Origin: Astragalus membranaceus
Lineage: Eukaryota; Streptophyta; Magnoliopsida; Fabales; Fabaceae
Direction: 5' to 3'
Length of the DNA: 64,000 bases
Assembly (NCBI GenBank): GCA_039519185.1
Contig: CM076854.1
Location: 161,315,434-161,379,433, forward strand
The translations under genes and the position numbers were made by a program. The stretch's first letter is position 1. Every line of letters starts with the position of its first letter. Positions 21,346-30,984 of this stretch are shown piece by piece. The notes below the pieces were generated by a model, which saw only the letters and a program-made list of their open reading frames with translations, ran no database searches and was not told where the DNA came from.

Positions 21346-22695
21346 AAAAAATTAAAAAAAAATTAAATCCAACAGTGGTCCTTATACCCTCACTAAACCA
21401 AACTTCTATTGCAATTCCTTCTCTTATACACTAGTAATTATCATAAAATCAAAATCCTTTATGCAAACTTTTTTCAACCAAAATGAACTATTAACTAAAA
21501 GCTCAATTGCTAAATAAGCATTTCATTGGATTAAAGGAAATATATACTAACAGTCATCAAACTGAAGCATCAACTGTAAAGAATCCAAGACGTCTTTCCA
21601 TCTCTTGAAGAAAAAGTGATTCAACAACAACTACAAAGGTCAATCCTGTGTTTAACAATCCTAAAAATAAAACATAAAAAAATTATCTCCTTTTGTAATT
21701 TATTCCATTCCTAGCAAGCTAATTTATTCCATTCCTAGCAACCTTCCAGTGTTTGGCATTTTTTTCCAACCATATTGCACTGATTCCACAATTGGACAGC
21801 AACTCTAAGCCCATCTCTTCTCATACCAGGATCTCCTTTGAACTGAAGTTGATAGCACACTACAACACATGAACATTCAAGAGTTATTGTCATAAAGAAA
21901 CCATGAAAATTTTGTAATAATGTTAATCTACTTTGTAACATTGGCACAAAATGAAAGCATTATTTGATGATTACAGTTCAGCATATAAAGGTATGTCGAA
22001 AGCAAGCAATTTAGAATATTAGAATTAAGGAGATTAAGGTGCCGGTAACATCTACAGTGACACAGCGTAGTTTCAGTAACAATGACATGGTAGCACAAAT
22101 TACAAAGGCCCTTAGTTGGCTACGTTGTTCAGAAGAACCTGCATATATGATTCCAAAGCTGGCTTGTTGAGTTGAAAAGAAATTTCAACTGTGAAAGAGC
22201 TTACATGATGATATGGCTTATTACATTGTTTGCATCTAAGCAAAACGGAGGGGCTAGGGGAATGGGTATGATAGCTTTCAATTGGTATTTTAAATCATCT
22301 CAGTGCAAAATAGAGCCTTTAAAAGAAAAATGTTAACAACACATTTATTAACATACTTTTTACATCATTACACTATCATTGGGAGAATTTCATGTGAATC
22401 CTTCCACGTCTCTAAATATGATAAGTTGTGAATACAAGCAAGCAATATCAAAAAGAAATGGACTTTATAAGCTACAAGTAAATATAAAAAGAAAATGTTG
22501 GCACTGATCATTTTAATCAATTATGAAACTTTCAATGTTACAATATACTATCTAGAAATATGCTATGCTCATGAAGGCAGTTAGCTCTGTTACAAAAACC
22601 TACATGTGAAGAAGATATAAGGAAAAAACTAAACTATTATTGTAATTTTTTAGATAGTTCAGAATGACAGAAGGAACATACAGATTATAAACACT
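21346..22695. other. CACTA element 1 interior without an identified gene
   Basis: AT-rich. The only coding-like stretch is the unidentified minus-strand fragment at 21735-21860. The rest holds nothing I can name. Confidence 0.5.
21735..21860 (-). pseudogene. Unidentified coding-like fragment
   Basis: About 40 codons on the minus strand look protein-like (LQFKGDPGMRRDGLRVAVQL, then WNQCN) before a stop. I do not recognise the parent gene. It may be a further captured exon, placed after the PIN-LIKES fragment in cargo order. Confidence 0.35.
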
Positions 22696-22853
22696 TCAAT
22701 AGCTGTCAGTGAAGAACAGTGGAGCGTCTGGCGTAAAGATCTGTTTCTTCAGAAATGGAACTGCCCCAATTCCCATAGCTAAAATCTGCAAAAATGCACA
22801 ACACCCCAATCAAAATCAACTCTATTTATCTATTAACTAATTAACATGAATCT

Positions 22854-25067
22854 TGTAACACCCAAAATAATTTAATTAATTATTTGATTAAATTATTTAA
22901 GTGTTGCAATATTATTATTATTATTGGTAATATTATTAGTATAAATTATTAATATGTTATTCTTATTTAAATTCGAGTCAGGGAGTGGTGTTGGTAATTC
23001 CGGGACGGTGTGACTGGCCCATGAAGCCCAAGCCCGTTAGCTTAGGCTCCAAAGGCGCTAGGGTCTTAGGAATCGCATCACTTGTGGAGAAAAGAAAGAA
23101 AAAGCTTGCGAAGGGAGGGAGAGAAAAGAAGAGTGCGACGGCGCTGAGAAGAGGAAGGGAAGGAAGAGCTTTCGTGTTGCGGTGTTCTCGTACGTGATCA
23201 TCTTCTTCTTGCTAGGGGCTTACGCATTCGAGGTAAGGGTGAGCGTTTCGATTTAATATAATTGAGTATGTGATTTGATGAATTGCGAACTATGATGTTG
23301 CGAACTATGATGTTGTTATGAGAGTTGCGAATTATGATGTTGCGAATTATGAGAGTTGCGGATTATGATGTTGTTTGATGAATCGTTGATGTTGTTATGT
23401 GTAGTTTTGTATGTGTGATGTTTGATGATGGTTGGGAAGGAATTATGATGTGAGCATGCTGATTTTCGTGTAAAAGATTCTGCTGCATGTAAACTATTCG
23501 ATGAAATGGCGATTGTGTGCGCATATGAGGTGTTTTGGGTGAAACTTCGAATTCTGGGCATATTTTACCGTGCCATCTTTTGCATTTGCGTGCCCAAATT
23601 CAATTTTAAACATTTTGGCTCGAGTGGTTTTATTTTTGCACATGTCATTTTGGAGTTGTCTCGGTGGGTGTTGCTTGTGTGCGCATATGGGGTGTTTTGG
23701 GTGAAACTTCGAATTCTGGGCATATTTTACCGTGCCATCTTTTGCATTTGCGTGCCCAAATTCAATTTTAAACATTTTGGCTCGAGTGGTTTTATTTTTG
23801 CACATGTCATTTTGGAGTTGTCTCGGTGGGTGTTGCTTGTGTGCGCATATGGGGTGTTTTGGGTGAAACTTCGAATTCTGGGCATATTTTACCGTGCCAT
23901 CTTTTGCATTTGCATGCCCAAATTCAATTTTAAACATTTTGGCTCAAGTGGTTTTATTTTTGCACGTGTCATTTTGGCGTTGTCCCTGTGGGTGTGTGTG
24001 TGTGGCGCTGCTGTGCGCGTGGTGCTGGGGGCTGCCTCTGGGCGTGCCTGGTGCGTGTGTTGCGTAGTGCTGGGCGCGCCTTGTGCGCTTCCCCGTGCGC
24101 CAAAAATTTTATGCCTGTGCCGGAATTTTACCGAGAGTCCGGAAATAATATTTTAAACATAAAAATGCTGCTGATGAAATAAAAATGCTGCTATTTCCTT
24201 AAATGTTAAGGTGTTGTTTTCTCAATTTAAATGTGATGTTTATGATGATGATGTGATATAATTGTGATGATTATGATGAGTACACTCTATGAGTGTTTTT
24301 ATGACGACGATGACGAGGACTCCAGGTGAGTGATTTGGTGTGGCACATGTGTCCATAGTGTCTCATTGCATGTGCATATTATGACGAATAGGCTTCGGCC
24401 TCTTATTGATGTAAAACAGTGACGATGTGCCCATAGTGGCTTAATTATGACGAGAATGGTACCATCATGCATATACCCAGGCGTGGGTTGCATTTCCATG
24501 CACATTCATGATTTATGACTTGTGGTAAAAATTGTGATTTGAATTAATGTTCAGTGACGATGATGTTGATGGTGATGACGATGTTGTATGATTGCTTTGT
24601 TCACATTACTCTATTATGTGCTTAATTATGTTTTGTTGAAATTCTCACCCCTTCTGCTTGGAATGTTTCTCTATTGTGGCAACGCTGCAGGTAACCGCGA
24701 GTGAAGGTCCTGCTGCCTTCTTTAATAGCTATTGGGATGTCTGTCGAGTGGCTCTCTGATACTGTGACACCTAGGGGGCGTGGTTGGAATTTGTTAATTA
24801 ATTAACTAGTTGTTTAATGATTATGTCGATGATGTGAGACGTGTTTGAGTGGTATTAGTGAGTTATTGTTTTATTCCGCTGTGATGTGATTTTTGGAGTT
24901 TAACTTTCATGACGGGTGCCTTGTTGCACAAACCTTGATGGGTGTAATTGATGAGTTTTGTTAATGACGATGTGGCATTTCTTTTCTATCAGTTGAATTA
25001 ATATTTGCGAAAAAGAATTACTCTGATAAATGACGTATAAATTATGGGGTAGAAAATGGGTGTTACA
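22854..25067. mobile_element. Probable solo LTR, 2.2 kb, Tekay/Del-like ends
   Basis: Starts TGTAACACCC and ends GGGTGTTACA. It is flanked by a perfect 5-bp duplication AATCT (22849-22853, 25068-25072). TG...CA ends, a 5-bp duplication and no coding capacity are what a solo LTR shows. The long LTR and the TGTAACACCC start recall Tekay/Del chromoviruses, but that family assignment is from memory. A second member of the family is at 45600-48215. It is inserted in the PIN-LIKES fragment of the CACTA element, so it came after gene capture. Confidence 0.7.
23515..24000 (+). repeat. 162-bp tandem repeat, three copies
   Basis: Copies start at 23515, 23677 and 23839, each at GTGTGCGCATATG. They are nearly identical. 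Because 162 is divisible by three, stop-free frames repeat on both strands and create long but meaningless ORFs here. Confidence 0.85.
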
Positions 25068-26047
25068 AATCTCATCTAGTTATAGGTTCACTAAGGAGAA
25101 ACTCACTGATGCAATGATAGGGGGCTGAAGAATTTGCTTAAGCTTCAACTTCTCATATACGAGTGCTAATATTTCTTTAACCTGCACCAAGAAACATGTG
25201 TAACCAACTAAATCTTTTGCATCTTCTAGTTCATCAAATCACGTGAAAAAGAAAAAAAGATCATATCGGTGTATCGAGTCAATCTCACCTTCCACTTCCT
25301 TGAAGCATGTGAACTCGTCAAACCACCCTCCTCCACCTGAAGAAGCAATGGAGCTTATTCTGGTGAAGCATCAGTCTTTGTAGAAGTACTCTTCATGAGA
25401 AGGCTTTCATTATCAATGTCAAAGGTTCCCCCTGGAGGAGGCGCCAACATATTAAATACATACGTGTATAGGATGATAGCACCAACCTAGGCCAAATCAG
25501 AATTAACAGATCTCTATCAGTACTATGTTTTTTGTTTCAATGAGAGTATGATCTCTAGAACAATGTAAATAAAGGACTAGTATATACAAAATTTCTTAAT
25601 AAGTGAATGAATTATAAGTCCAGCCACATTATATCAACAACTAATAGCATGTTTGTTTTCGCAGTGAAATCGCAGTGGAGATTGTAGAACCTACCTACTG
25701 GCCAAATGATATATAGGCAGTTCCATCCGTGCTACATTTATCTGTATCTCCAAAGGGATTGGATTGGTCTCGACATACCAAAGAGTGTCTTACTGTGAAC
25801 ACCCTGCTCCTTCATTTCCTGCCAGTTGAAATCAAAAGATTTAGAGTTGTTCAAATTGTTGCTGCCTAACCAGATTTAATAAGTTAGAACTTAGAAATCC
25901 AAAGTGCTGAATATATCAATTATAGTGCTGAACTTAGAAACCAGATTCTGTATAGTGTTCCTAGGTTGTTACTTGTTACCAGTTATTAATTACTAATCCA
26001 TAAACTTAATTATATAGTCTTTAGAAAGAGAGGAGGAAAGAAATTAC

Positions 26048-26445
26048 CAATTTGGTTCAATTGACCTCCCATCCTCATTCAAGTAATTAAGAAGCTGGTC
26101 ATCGTCCTCATGGAAGAGGCACCGAGTAACAGGATTCAGTTCAGTGGAGATGCGTCTGGGACTTGCATGGTCTTTACCTCCCTGGAAGAGTAAATCACCC
26201 AGTAAATATAAATTTCAAAAAGAAAGGCAGCGACTATTGCAACAAAATATAATACAGTTTCAACTCACCAAGTTACGAGTACCAAATTGACCGTTTTGTT
26301 TGAGGAGATTGATGTTATTGCTGCCCACAAAATCCTGTGCCATTCCCATAATTGTGCTAGCTAAACTTTTCGCACCATGGTGGTGATAAGAAGAGTGCGC
26401 AGACACATAACCAATAAATTGGCCCACATTAATTGCTTTACACAA
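26048..26445 (-). pseudogene. TOP2: Captured DNA topoisomerase II fragment
   Basis: Two exons, about 26445-26269 and 26181-26048, match the breakage-reunion domain of eukaryotic type IIA topoisomerase. The first has QFIGYVSAHSSYHHH and IMGMAQDFVGSNNINLL. The second begins GGKDHASPRRISTEL and ends LNYLNEDGRSIEP. The exons join in phase 0 with GTGAG donor and CAG acceptor. In the PRYI motif, which holds the catalytic Tyr of the family, this copy reads PRRI, so the active-site Tyr is lost. It is a small part of a protein of well over 1,400 residues and cannot be functional. Confidence 0.9.
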
Positions 26446-26605
26446 CTTTTTATTAAATGAACAAAACAGAATCTTCCTTTGACACTACACACTACCATTG
26501 ATTTTCTTGAACCTGAAAACAGAACAAATGAATCTAAGATATACAACACAGTAACACACCCAGACACACACATTGCAGTGAGAAGCATTAACCAAATTAA
26601 AGTAC

Positions 26606-26949
26606 CTCGTGGGGATTGGCAGCGAAGGATAAAAGGTTGCTAGTAAAACAACCAAATGATTATTATCCATTACTGTAGAGTTGCAAAGATATCTGCCATG
26701 AGAGGATTGATTCTCATAAAGAAGGATGTGGGAAAGTGCAACATCATCTATATGAACATACCCCATTCTTCCATGCCATTGAAATCTCTCGGTTTCCCCT
26801 TTGAGTAAGCCTAGAACATCAGATGCAGTGGAACATAAATCTGGTGGCAAGCTAGGTCCAATGATGAATGATGGAAGAACTGTCACCAAGTTTATTCCAT
26901 TCTCTTTGCAGTATTCCCATGCTGTCTTTCTGCTTGCTTCCCTTCTCAC
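26606..26949 (-). pseudogene. TKPR2: Captured tetraketide alpha-pyrone reductase 2-like fragment
   Basis: Minus-strand reading frame of about 115 codons matching the C-terminal half of a short-chain (extended SDR, DFR/CCR-like) reductase. WEYCKENGINLVTVLPSF is followed by IIGPSLPPDLCSTASDVL, then MGYVHIDDVALSHI and YPSLPIPTR before a GTACTT donor-like site. The closest family I can name is TKPR2, which reduces tetraketide pyrones in sporopollenin synthesis. The NAD(P)-binding N-terminus and the YxxxK active site are missing, and the first residues look damaged. Confidence 0.85.
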
Positions 26950-27232
26950 TTAGGTTTCAAGTGAAAACAACCTTACCAATCCAAGACTAGCTTCAAGTCA
27001 CATGCCAGACAGAACTAATTTAGGTAGATTAATAAAACTAGTGCACTTAATTTACTGGTGTTAGACAAAATTCAGGAGGGGGTGTATTAGATTTCAACAG
27101 AGTTTAAAACAAGAATAGCCACATGAGTCCAAAATAGACCTAATATAGAAATGGTAACTTGAACAACAAAACGTTAAGCAACAGTGGTGAGCATGCAAAG
27201 CCACAATGAAGGAATATAGTAAACAAACTCAC

Positions 27233-28305
27233 CAGGTAATATATAAGGTTTAGAATGGGATGGTCCAAGGCATCAAGGTCAGCAGCCTTATCGAACGCAT
27301 TAAAGCAAACCTGACACAGTAAAATACAATCAAACTCTTTAAAAATCAAGCAACGGGAATCACATTTACAGAAAGAAAAAAGGTACTAACCATAACACAT
27401 CTGATAAGGAAGCATGAAAAACAAATGGTAGTCACATAGCCAACCTGTATTAGAAAGATCAGTTAGATACTCAGGAAAAAGGTAGGAAAGGAGGGATGGG
27501 AAGATAATATAGATATACATAGGAAAAATTAAACTGAATACCTCTTGCAGCTTCTTGCGACGTCCTTTGGATTCAACAGGAAAGCGTTGGAGCATCAAGA
27601 ATAATCTGTCATAGACCTTGCTCAGAAAAAGTTGTGGTGGGTATGCTAATGAAAGGATACTAAAGATGCATACACATAATGCAAGTATACAAATAACAGT
27701 TAAAAACTCAATACAAAAATATATATGTATATTGCCTTGTTGGCACACGACAGACAATTACAATGAACTATTTACAGGGAACTAAGCGTCCACATCCATA
27801 TTTACAGCTTTTGGAATTAGATTTTAGCTGCTATACAGAATTATAACTGCATGTTTCTTAAAAGAAAGGGACTGGTCAACAAAATATATCATATACTCAG
27901 ACCAAGTTTTGCACTGTTGGAATTTCATCAGTTCAGAAAGGCATCATAGATTTAAAGGACTCACGACTGCTACATATGCTAATTCTGTAAACCCAAATGC
28001 ACTAATTCCGTCCCATAATCCAAACACATCAAATGCAGTTGAAAATTGCAATATACAAACCTTCCACCGTAGAGAAGAAAGCCAAGGGCCGCAAACAAAG
28101 AGACCCCTGCATACATGCATAGCAAAACCTGATTAATGATAATAATTATGATATGATCAATAAAATCAGATAGTTAATCCCCCTTCCTCTAACATAGACA
28201 AAAAGAAACAAAGGGGTTTATAACAGATAAACCTGCAAAGAACATCTTGGACAAAATGACCATCACGCCGATAGGTTTCCACCATAATATCAACCACAAA
28301 GCAAT
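27233..28305 (-). pseudogene. TOM1: Captured TOM1/TOM3-like fragment (tobamovirus multiplication protein family)
   Basis: Five consecutive exons on the minus strand: 28305-28233, 28106-28061, 27606-27542, 27444-27391 and 27310-27233. They join in frame through GT-AG sites. They read SKMFFAG, then VSLFAALGFLLYGG, then [19 protein letters not shown], then [16 protein letters not shown], then CFNAFDKAADLDALDHPIL. These match the later membrane segments and loops of the plant TOM1/TOM3 seven-pass membrane proteins, host factors that support tobamovirus replication complexes at the tonoplast. The first and last membrane segments are missing, so this is a fragment. Exons are unusually well preserved, which suggests recent capture or selection on the transcript. 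Confidence 0.9.
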
Positions 28306-29159
28306 CTGAAACATAGTAAAATATTATAGGAGTTGATAAAAAACAAAAAAAAAACAGAAATTGACAAATTCAAAACCAGTCAACATGAAAGTAACAGCTA
28401 TTTAAAATTCTGAATAGATATTATAGGTCAACAGAACTTGTAGTCACAGAAACGATAAATAACATGAAATAAAAAATGTCAAAAACTCAAAAATTAAACG
28501 TAAGCACAAATAACAATCAAATTTGTAAAAAACTTTTACAAACTGAAAATAACAAGAACGTTTTCGGGTTCTACGTTGTTGATGCTGCAACAGATTGAAA
28601 GGGAAGAGGGTTAGGGTTTCGTTTCAAAAAGAAATTGGGACATTTAGGGTTTCTGCAATCAGTGAAATTTGGGACAAATTAAGAAAACTAATAGAAATTA
28701 CCTGAGTAGAAGAACGTTGCGGCGGAGATACGACGGCAAACGGCCAAGAAACGGCGGAGAGGAAAAGTGGTGGACGCGCGAGGAGAGGGAGAGTGGAAGG
28801 CGTGGGGAGAGGGAGATCATCGTGGCCGTAGAGCACGGTTTGACAACGGAGGAGGGCGGAGGTCAAGGGAGGAGAGTGGAGGTCAAGGGCGGTTCTGCTT
28901 CGCTGAGAGATGGAGATGACTGGCGGTTGAAGAGGGTGGGACGAAATGGTGGTGGTGAGCGGCGGAGGACGAGCTGAGCAATGGCGGAGGTAGGTGGAGG
29001 GTGAAAGACGAGAGGGAGGGTGACTGAGAGAGAGAGGGCGACTGAGAGAGAGAGGGTGACTGAGAGGGAGGGTGAAAGACGAGGTCGAGGGTGAAAGATG
29101 AGAAGTGAGTGCAATGCGTGAATTGAAATAAGAAGGTACGTGGGAAGAGTTCCCTTTAA
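28306..29159. other. CACTA element 1 5' interior, purine/pyrimidine-skewed and GC-rich
   Basis: 28700-29130 is GC-rich and skewed: GGAG/GAGAG on the plus strand, Ser/Pro/Leu-rich apparent ORFs on the minus strand, with a GAGAGAGAGGGTGACT repeat at 29020-29070. It lies upstream of all cargo exons in their direction of reading, so it could be a captured promoter or leader. The ORFs look like low-complexity artefacts. Confidence 0.45.
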
Positions 29160-29380
29160 TTTGAGATCTGATACTTTGCGACAGACTTTTAGAGGTTTCC
29201 GACGAAAATATCCGTCGGAAATTCGACGGACAAAAACTTCGTCGCAAACGTGAGCGGGAATTTAAGCGCCTCTTCTGCTGTGCATTTACGACGACTTTTT
29301 CGTCGGAAATCCGTCGAAAATTGCGACGAATAAGAGTTCGTCGGAAAATTTCGCAGGAAACGGGGCTTTTTCTTGTAGTG
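29160..29380. repeat. Right terminal and subterminal repeats of CACTA element 1
   Basis: CGTCGGAAA, CGTCGCAAA and TTTCCGACGA units in both orientations, ending in TTTTCTTGTAGTG. Confidence 0.85.
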
Positions 29381-29429
29381 TAATAGAATAATTGTTACAC
29401 CTACTCTTTAAAAAACTTTTGTTGAAAGA

Positions 29430-29744
29430 AGAAAAGATTAACACTTTGTTTGGATGCGGAAAGATATAGAGAAGAGAGAAATAAGAAAGAGAGCGATAGA
29501 AGAGAAGAGAAATCATATGTTGTTTGGATGAATATGTTTAGCAAAAAGATAAATATTAAAAGTTCTTTTCCCTTCTTTGGATGAGTAAAAAGATATAACT
29601 ATAAATAGTAAAAGACAAATTTATCCTTATTACTACAATTTAATTTAAATTAAACAAAAAAAAGGTCCATAATATAAAATAAAAAAATGAAACAAGGTGC
29701 AAGGGCGGTATAGGTGGTTTCGTAGTGCTATCATGGTTGACAAT
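29430..29744. mobile_element. Left half of a small TIR element split by the Tat retrotransposon
   Basis: Starts at about CACTTTGTTTGGATG. The arm contains AGAGAAGAGAGAAATAAG. The matching inverted arm lies at about 40835-40885 (CTTATTTCTCCTATCTCTC, ending AAACACAGTG). Between the halves sits the retrotransposon at 29745. Related ATGAAACAAGGTG sequence occurs on both sides of the insertion (29686, 40525). Without the insert the element would be about 0.75 kb. A target duplication was not found, so the superfamily is open. Confidence 0.5.
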
Positions 29745-30190
29745 TGTTCTGTACTGTGCTTCCGATCTTAGAGATCGGTATTACGCAGTTAGTAGATATT
29801 TTATCCTTGATTCTGTCTCTGTCTTCGGGCTTGAGAGGAAGATTTCGTTCGACCTGGAGAGGTTCGATCTTGAGAGGCGATGTTGAGATGTTCGATCTTG
29901 AGATGTCCGATCTTGAGGGGTGAGGTTGTACCTGCAATGATACTCTGACGCTCAAGTCAGTATTTGAGTGAATGAGTGTTTGTTAGAAAAAGTGCTTACC
30001 ATTAATGAGCATTGAATGGGGTATTTATAGAGTTTTGAATGTGTTTGTGTTGGCGTTTTTGGGCCGTCCGATCTTGCGGGCTGATCTTGGCCATTGAAGA
30101 TTGGACTCTCTTAATATGATTGGGCTTCTCATCAATTGGGCTTTTTGGAGAAGGGGGGTGTAAATAGAAAATAGTATAATCACCATAACA
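29745..30190 (-). repeat. 3' LTR of the Tat element
   Basis: 446 bp, begins TGTTCTGTAC and ends CATAACA on the plus strand. The adjacent internal sequence (minus strand CTTGGGGGGCCAC) is the probable polypurine tract. Confidence 0.9.
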
Positions 30191-30559
30191 GTGGCCCCCC
30201 AAGTCTGGTCGCTATGAGGAGCGATCTTGACTTTGATGGGCGACGTAGCCTTTATACTCTTGTTTTTGTTGAGTGGAGATTTCTTCGGTCTCGAGCTTAC
30301 GTCGAGGCTGGGGTTCTCGAGCGATGTTAACTGTCCGTCGAGCTTTCGAGCGAGGTAGATGGTTTTTTTGAACTCAGTGCTGCTTTGGAATCAGTGTAAT
30401 CTTGGAATCAGTGCCACCTTTACTGTTTCTGACAAGGTGTCTCTTCGCAGTGGCGGCGCATGATGGTGACGTTTTTTATTCAGCGTGCGGATTTTAATGG
30501 ACCATGGTTTGGACGTGACGTTTCGACTTCCCGGCCCAGGCCCATTAGATTCGCCTTGC

Positions 30560-30567
30560 TATAAATA
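30560..30567 (+). promoter_or_regulatory. TATA box for the antisense gene
   Basis: TATAAATA on the plus strand, outside the LTR, about 425 bp before the predicted start codon at 30985. It fits a promoter dedicated to the antisense gene. Confidence 0.55.
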
Positions 30568-30984
30568 AAGGGTCTCACCTCCTCATTTGTTGCTTGCTGT
30601 TCATTTGTTTTTGATTTGCCGATCTTCGAGAGCTCCCGAGCTTCTTTAAAGTGAACGAGTTTGAAGAGATTTCGAAGTACTTTTAAGGTCGGTTTCTGTG
30701 GATCGACAACCGTATATTTCCAGATATAATCAACTTGCGACATAGTTTCGAGGTTAGTCTATTTTTGTTTTTTCTTTACTTTTCTTTTCGTTTGTGCCTG
30801 GACCTCCCCCAGTCCCCTTTGATCTCAGAATGGGGGTCGTCAGGTCGGGTTCCGACTTGCTCGCGAACCCATTTTCGATCTTTAATCCTGACATTTCGTC
30901 CCCCATTCTTGTAGATTCGCTCTGGCGAGGACGAAACAAACTCGGAGAGACGTTACTCAGTACCGGAAAGAGTTTACGAACGCG

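Larger units (their letters stand above)
22696..25775 (-). pseudogene. PILS: Captured PIN-LIKES (PILS) auxin carrier fragment
   Basis: Four exon-like blocks on the minus strand match the middle of a PILS auxin transport protein of the ER membrane. About 25775-25697 has the Cys-containing NPFGDTDKCST stretch. 25486-25289 begins VGAIILYTYVF and PPPGGTFDID, with an in-frame TAA where Gln is expected before APLL. 25181-25107 is YEKLKLKQILQPPIIAS. 22785-22696 begins ILAMGIGAVPFLK and contains IFTPDAPLFF, ending in a stop. Splice signals (GTGAG donors, CAG acceptors) are preserved. The last intron is expanded by the solo LTR at 22854-25067. N-terminal and C-terminal membrane segments of the carrier are missing, so no transporter can be made. 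Confidence 0.85.
21088..29380 (-). mobile_element. Pack-CACTA transposon carrying fragments of at least four genes
   Basis: The element is 8,293 bp and begins and ends with the 13-bp inverted repeat CACTACAAGAAAA. It is flanked by 3-bp target duplications TAA (21085-21087, 29381-29383). Both features are diagnostic of CACTA (En/Spm) elements. Subterminal regions have dense direct and inverted CGTCGGAAA / CGTCGCAAA repeats, the expected transposase binding sites. No transposase ORF is present, so it is non-autonomous. The interior has exon-intron fragments of unrelated host genes, all on the minus strand in the order TOM1-like, TKPR2-like, TOP2, PIN-LIKES. A 2.2-kb solo LTR was inserted later in the PIN-LIKES part. 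The minus strand is taken as the cargo strand. Confidence 0.9.

Noticed and set aside
21009..21434. Overlapping ORFs with Arg/Thr/Asp-rich products
   Set aside because: They are translations of the CGTCGGAAA/CGTCGCAAA subterminal repeats of the CACTA element.
23494..24156. Long ORFs of 147 and 216 codons on both strands
   Set aside because: They arise from a 162-bp tandem repeat divisible by three inside a solo LTR. No domain, and the same frame is open on both strands.
26260..28310. A functional host gene cluster (reductase, topoisomerase, TOM1)
   Set aside because: Each piece is an internal fragment of its parent, with key residues or termini missing, and all lie between CACTA ends.
28624..29247. 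Ser/Pro/Leu-rich ORF of about 200 codons
   Set aside because: Low-complexity sequence ending in the CACTA subterminal repeats. Better seen as a leader or promoter region.
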